From NCBI GenBank assembly GCA_022450595.1, contig JAKUPT010000001.1, forward strand, positions 1 through 50,135: a stretch of DNA of 50,135 nucleotides. Direction: 5' to 3'. This DNA is from Bdellovibrionales bacterium. Lineage in GTDB: Bacteria; Bdellovibrionota; Bdellovibrionia; Bdellovibrionales; UBA1609. Both the position numbers and the translations under genes were made by a program. Positions 47,498-50,135 of the stretch are shown here, piece by piece. Position 1 is the first letter of the stretch. Each line of letters opens with the position of its first letter. The notes under the pieces are model-generated. The model was not told the origin of the DNA. It was given only the letters and a program-made list of their open reading frames with translations, and did not search any database.

Positions 47498-49051
47498 TTA
47501 AGGCTCGGATTTTACAAGGGGTTTTATCCGCTCCATAAACTCCTCGGCCTCTTCAAAACCGGTCAAAGTAGAGCCGGGCACATATTCGCCTTGATCATTG
47601 TAAAAGGCCACATGAGGGAGCCCTATAATATCGTACTGCTCTTGCAGCTTTTTAAACTCCTCGGTTTGGTAAGTGGCATCGAACTTTAATTTTACAAAAT
47701 TCTGATCCATAAAAGCTTTCACTTCTGGGTCAGAAAAGGTTTTGTTTTCAAGTTCAAAACAGGCCGCACACCACTCAGCCCAAAAGTCTACAAGCACGGC
47801 TTTATTCTCAGCCTTTGCCTGGGCTATGGCCTCTTTGCTGTAAGTTTGCCAGCCATCTTTTAACTCATACTGAATTTTTTGATTGTTGCCGGTGAGCTGT
47901 TTTAAAACCGGATAGGCGTAATAAAGTGCAAAGCCAATCATAATCACACCAAAAAGGTACTTCACCTTCACCATCCAGCCACCGGCTTTTGGAAGCTTAT
48001 TAAGTAACTGTGAGCTCAAACCTAAAACTATAAATAGCTGCCCCAGGCCTAAGGCAAAAACAAACAGCAGCCAAAAGCCAAACATTAAATTTTGAGTTTG
48101 CGCCACGTAAGTTAAAATCCCCACAAGCACCGGGCCCACACAAGGGCTTGCAACCAGTCCTGCCACAAGCCCTGCAATCAGTGCTCCTAAAAAGCCTTGA
48201 GTGCCTTGCATGGTTTGCAGTTTAGTTTGTAGCTTTGTTGGTAGTTGAATCTCAAACAGTCCAAACAGACTAAGCCCCATAATTAAAAACGTAAGGGCAA
48301 TCACTGCCACGGCCACAGGGTGAGTGAGCAGCGAGCCAAACAGGCTTCCTGTTGAGGCGGCAAATAGCCCCAGGGCGGAGTAGGTGAGTGCAATCCCCAA
48401 CACGTACACAAGGCTTGTTAAAAACTGGGACAGCTTGGTGCGCCCTTCGTTTTTGTTACCCAGTATGGCCAAGGTGATCGGAATCATTGGGAACACACAC
48501 GGGGTAAAGCTTGTAAGAATGCCTGCAAAAAACACTAAAAGAAAAATCATAAAAAGATTTTGGTTTTCAAAATCAATCATGGAGCCACTAGAGCCTGATC
48601 TTGATTCCTGCATAGGAAGCTGCACCGGCGCCTCCACAAATACCGATTTAGGCAGTAGGCAGTAGTCATCAGTACAAGCCTGATATATGACTTCAAACTT
48701 TAAGCTTTCAAGTTTTGAATTGATTTTTTGAGGAAGCTCGATCACAGCAAAGGCCTGAGTCTCACCCTTAAAGCCCACTTTTTCTAGTTTTGTAAACTTA
48801 TCTTGAAACTCAAAACTGTTGGCCACACTCAAGGTGCCAATGAGCATGTTTTTAGGTTCAACCGCTTTAATTTTTAACTTGTCCACATAGCCTATGTGTT
48901 TGTCCGCTAAGTTTAAATTTAAATTCAGCTGAGTGTTTTCCCCAGGACTGAGTAGAGTCTTTTCCAGCTGTGCTGACACAGAAAGCGGGTTTTTATTAAT
49001 GATTTTAGCACCCAGCAATCCAAAGCAAAATAACACCAGTATGTACTTCAT
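47498..49051 (-). CDS. dsbD: Thiol:disulfide interchange protein DsbD
   Basis: Transfers electrons from cytoplasmic thioredoxin across the inner membrane to periplasmic reductants; 517 residues. All three domains are present: an N-terminal periplasmic domain with the cysteine pair in YQACTDDYCLLPK, a membrane domain of about eight helices with the redox cysteines in FTPCVFPMIP and ASPCVGPVLVG, and a C-terminal thioredoxin domain with WAEWCAACFELE and the cis-proline in IIGLPHVAFY. Start ATG 49051 has AGAGGA upstream. It suits a window rich in cysteine-containing secreted proteins. Confidence 0.95.
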   Translation of the reverse strand: MKYILVLFCFGLLGAKIINKNPLSVSAQLEKTLLSPGENTQLNLNLNLADKHIGYVDKLKIKAVEPKNMLIGTLSVANSFEFQDKFTKLEKVGFKGETQAFAVIELPQKINSKLESLKFEVIYQACTDDYCLLPKSVFVEAPVQLPMQESRSGSSGSMIDFENQNLFMIFLLVFFAGILTSFTPCVFPMIPITLAILGNKNEGRTKLSQFLTSLVYVLGIALTYSALGLFAASTGSLFGSLLTHPVAVAVIALTFLIMGLSLFGLFEIQLPTKLQTKLQTMQGTQGFLGALIAGLVAGLVASPCVGPVLVGILTYVAQTQNLMFGFWLLFVFALGLGQLFIVLGLSSQLLNKLPKAGGWMVKVKYLFGVIMIGFALYYAYPVLKQLTGNNQKIQYELKDGWQTYSKEAIAQAKAENKAVLVDFWAEWCAACFELENKTFSDPEVKAFMDQNFVKLKFDATYQTEEFKKLQEQYDIIGLPHVAFYNDQGEYVPGSTLTGFEEAEEFMERIKPLVKSEP

Positions 49052-49293
49052 TTGATTCCTCTCAGACTCCAGCTTAAAGGCCTACAATATCTATCGGAGC
49101 ATGCTGTGACAAGCTCAAACGCATACCCACTATAGTATCTAAAAATCATTAATGAAATATATAAGTTAGGTTATATTATTACAAATTTGTAATAAAGTGA
49201 TTTGGAATAAAGGCACAATTAAATGGTATTTAAGGTTTATGCCCTGATCTTTAAAATGAATAAGACAAATCAAAATTATAAAGCCTTAACGAA

Positions 49294-49422
49294 TTAATTT
49301 ACTGCTAAGATATCTTCAAACTCTTCTTTGATCTCTTCAAGTAGCTCTAATAGCTCCGCTGTAATAAAGCTTAAAAAACCAGAGTCTTCATTTTCTACAG
49401 AATTAGTGTTGTTTTCATTCAT
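49294..49422 (-). CDS. Small acidic 42-residue protein
   Basis: ATG 49422 opens a 42-codon frame (starts MNENNTNSVENEDSG) with a strong AAAGGAGA ribosome site nine bases upstream on the minus strand. The second half is one amphipathic, very acidic helix (LLELLEEIKEEFEDIL). No signal peptide. The palindromic element at 49539 lies about 117 bases upstream, as it does before the 30179 operon. Such a small acidic helix could be an antitoxin-like or regulatory partner; function unknown. Confidence 0.6.
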   Translation of the reverse strand: MNENNTNSVENEDSGFLSFITAELLELLEEIKEEFEDILAVN

Positions 49423-49538
49423 TGTTGTCGTCTCCTTTAATTATTAAAGATTAACAGGTTTGAGCTATAAAAAAACCTATAAGTTATTACAAGGTTGAAT
49501 CATTCAAATATTCTTAGAACGAATATAAACTAAATATA

Positions 49539-49559
49539 TGTATTCTGTATGCATACAGA
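49539..49559. promoter_or_regulatory. Palindromic element, second copy
   Basis: Contains CTGTATGCATACAG, a perfect 14-base palindrome (49546-49559), in a stretch of 21 bases that matches 30062-30082 with one change. It is upstream of the 42-residue ORF on the minus strand. Confidence 0.55.
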
Positions 49560-49707
49560 TTGCTTATAAACTAGTGCTTGTTCCTAAAAATGAATTGCAC
49601 TAAAATTTAGTAATGAAAAAAGTGGCCTTTTAAGGATTCACTAAAACCACATATTGGTCATTGCTTTATTTAACACTTTAAGCTTTTTCTTGATGTAAAC
49701 AGAATTT

Positions 49708-50079
49708 TTAATTAGTTGCGGCTCTTAAGTCTGGAATCATAGTTTTATGAGTCCCAACTGAGAAAAGCGAAGAGTCTTTTTTAATTACGAAAAGGGTATC
49801 TTCTGTATAGTAAATTTTATCTACAAAGGTTGAAAAATGATTTTTAAAACTAGTAGAATTTTTAAGGTCTAATGAGATATTACCCCAAATAACAACAGAA
49901 TTGTTTGATTTAAATGCAATAAAGAGATCATCTAATCCAATAACACTTTCGATTCCTGAGTTTAAATCGACAGAGCTTGAGTCGCCGCCATAAGAACCAT
50001 CGCCCCAAGTGACTATAGTGCCATCATTTTTAAGAGCAGCAAAGGCGCGTGGTGTTTTAGTAATATATAGCGAGAGAAC
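49708..50079 (-). pseudogene. RCC1-like repeat protein, C-terminal fragment without a start
   Basis: On the minus strand a frame of about 123 codons closes at 49708. It contains RAFAALKNDGTIVTWGDG followed by SYGGDSSSV and a second weaker unit FIAFKSNNSVVIWGN, which are RCC1-like beta-propeller repeats known from bacterial surface proteins. An in-frame TGA at 50080-50082 and the absence of any ATG, GTG or TTG near its front mean it cannot start on its own. In the next frame upstream the sequence reads like a signal peptide (CLIVLLVSLQGASS), so a frameshift may have split an exported protein. The window ends before this can be resolved. Confidence 0.55.
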
Positions 50080-50135
50080 TCAAAACTCGAAGCCCCTTGT
50101 AGAGAGACGAGAAGTACTATCAAACAAAGTGACGG

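Noticed and set aside
50129-50135. GTGACGG at the window end as a motif copy
   Set aside because: Too short and truncated by the window edge.
1-50135. CRISPR arrays, tRNA or rRNA genes
   Set aside because: No regularly spaced direct repeats, tRNA cloverleaf or rRNA signature sequences were recognised by reading; small RNAs cannot be excluded.

Overview
The window looks like a chromosomal segment of a motile, low-GC Gram-negative bacterium, most probably a Bdellovibrionota (Bdellovibrio/Bacteriovorax-type) lineage. This is inferred from three short flagellins, a FliD-FliS-FliT block followed by GT9-type glycosyltransferases, a Pal/CpoB lipoprotein set, many secreted proteins of unknown family, and flagellar promoters of both the sigma-28 and sigma-54 type. 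No rRNA, tRNA or CRISPR array was recognised.

Layout. 1-5 kb: the end of a GDT1/TMEM165-type transporter, a flagellin on the minus strand, an M48 metalloprotease lipoprotein, a MeaB/ArgK GTPase and an unknown membrane-anchored protein with a candidate sigma-54 promoter. 5-12 kb: two closely related flagellins that flank a six-cysteine secreted protein and a REP-type Y1 (HUH) transposase, then FlaG, FliD, FliS and a FliT-like chaperone. 12-20 kb: a sigma-54-type promoter and a tightly overlapping operon (TPR protein, methyltransferase-like protein, two GT9-type glycosyltransferases, a 56-residue protein, an unknown protein), then a histidine kinase, a receiver protein and a PilZ-like protein. 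20-29.7 kb: mostly housekeeping genes (rsmD, coaD, aminotransferase, DUF2802-like protein, pal, cpoB-like, tsaD, rsmA, smpB), a HAMP-like membrane protein and a lipoprotein built from 11-residue repeats.

29.7-40.7 kb is a conspicuously AT-rich accessory island. It carries a six-gene operon of four exported proteins of unknown family, a 775-residue exported protein whose C-terminus resembles polymorphic-toxin tips, and a small cytoplasmic protein overlapping its stop that looks like the cognate immunity protein. A 25-bp near-identical direct repeat lies on each side of this operon. A secreted cysteine-containing protein follows. Base composition jumps inside the next gene (40222-42561), a cysteine- and glycine-rich secreted protein preceded by a sigma-28-like promoter. 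42.6-50.1 kb returns to ordinary genes (EEP nuclease, RluB-type pseudouridine synthase, DsbD, unknowns), a 42-residue acidic ORF and a broken RCC1-like fragment at the window edge.

How the parts fit. Six sites share the form TAA(A/G)-N10 to N12-(G/A)CCGA(A/T); three precede flagellins, one flaG, one the kinase and one the cysteine-rich secreted protein. Two TGGCAC-N5 -24/-12 sites precede the glycosyltransferase operon and the unknown gene at 3870. A short dispersed motif, GGGACGGACAC plus a T/A-rich tail, clusters within about 6.5 kb around the Y1 transposase and appears to be its REP-like partner. The strongest candidate for an undescribed system is the 30179-38736 operon. All family assignments are from reading motifs by eye; no database search was run.
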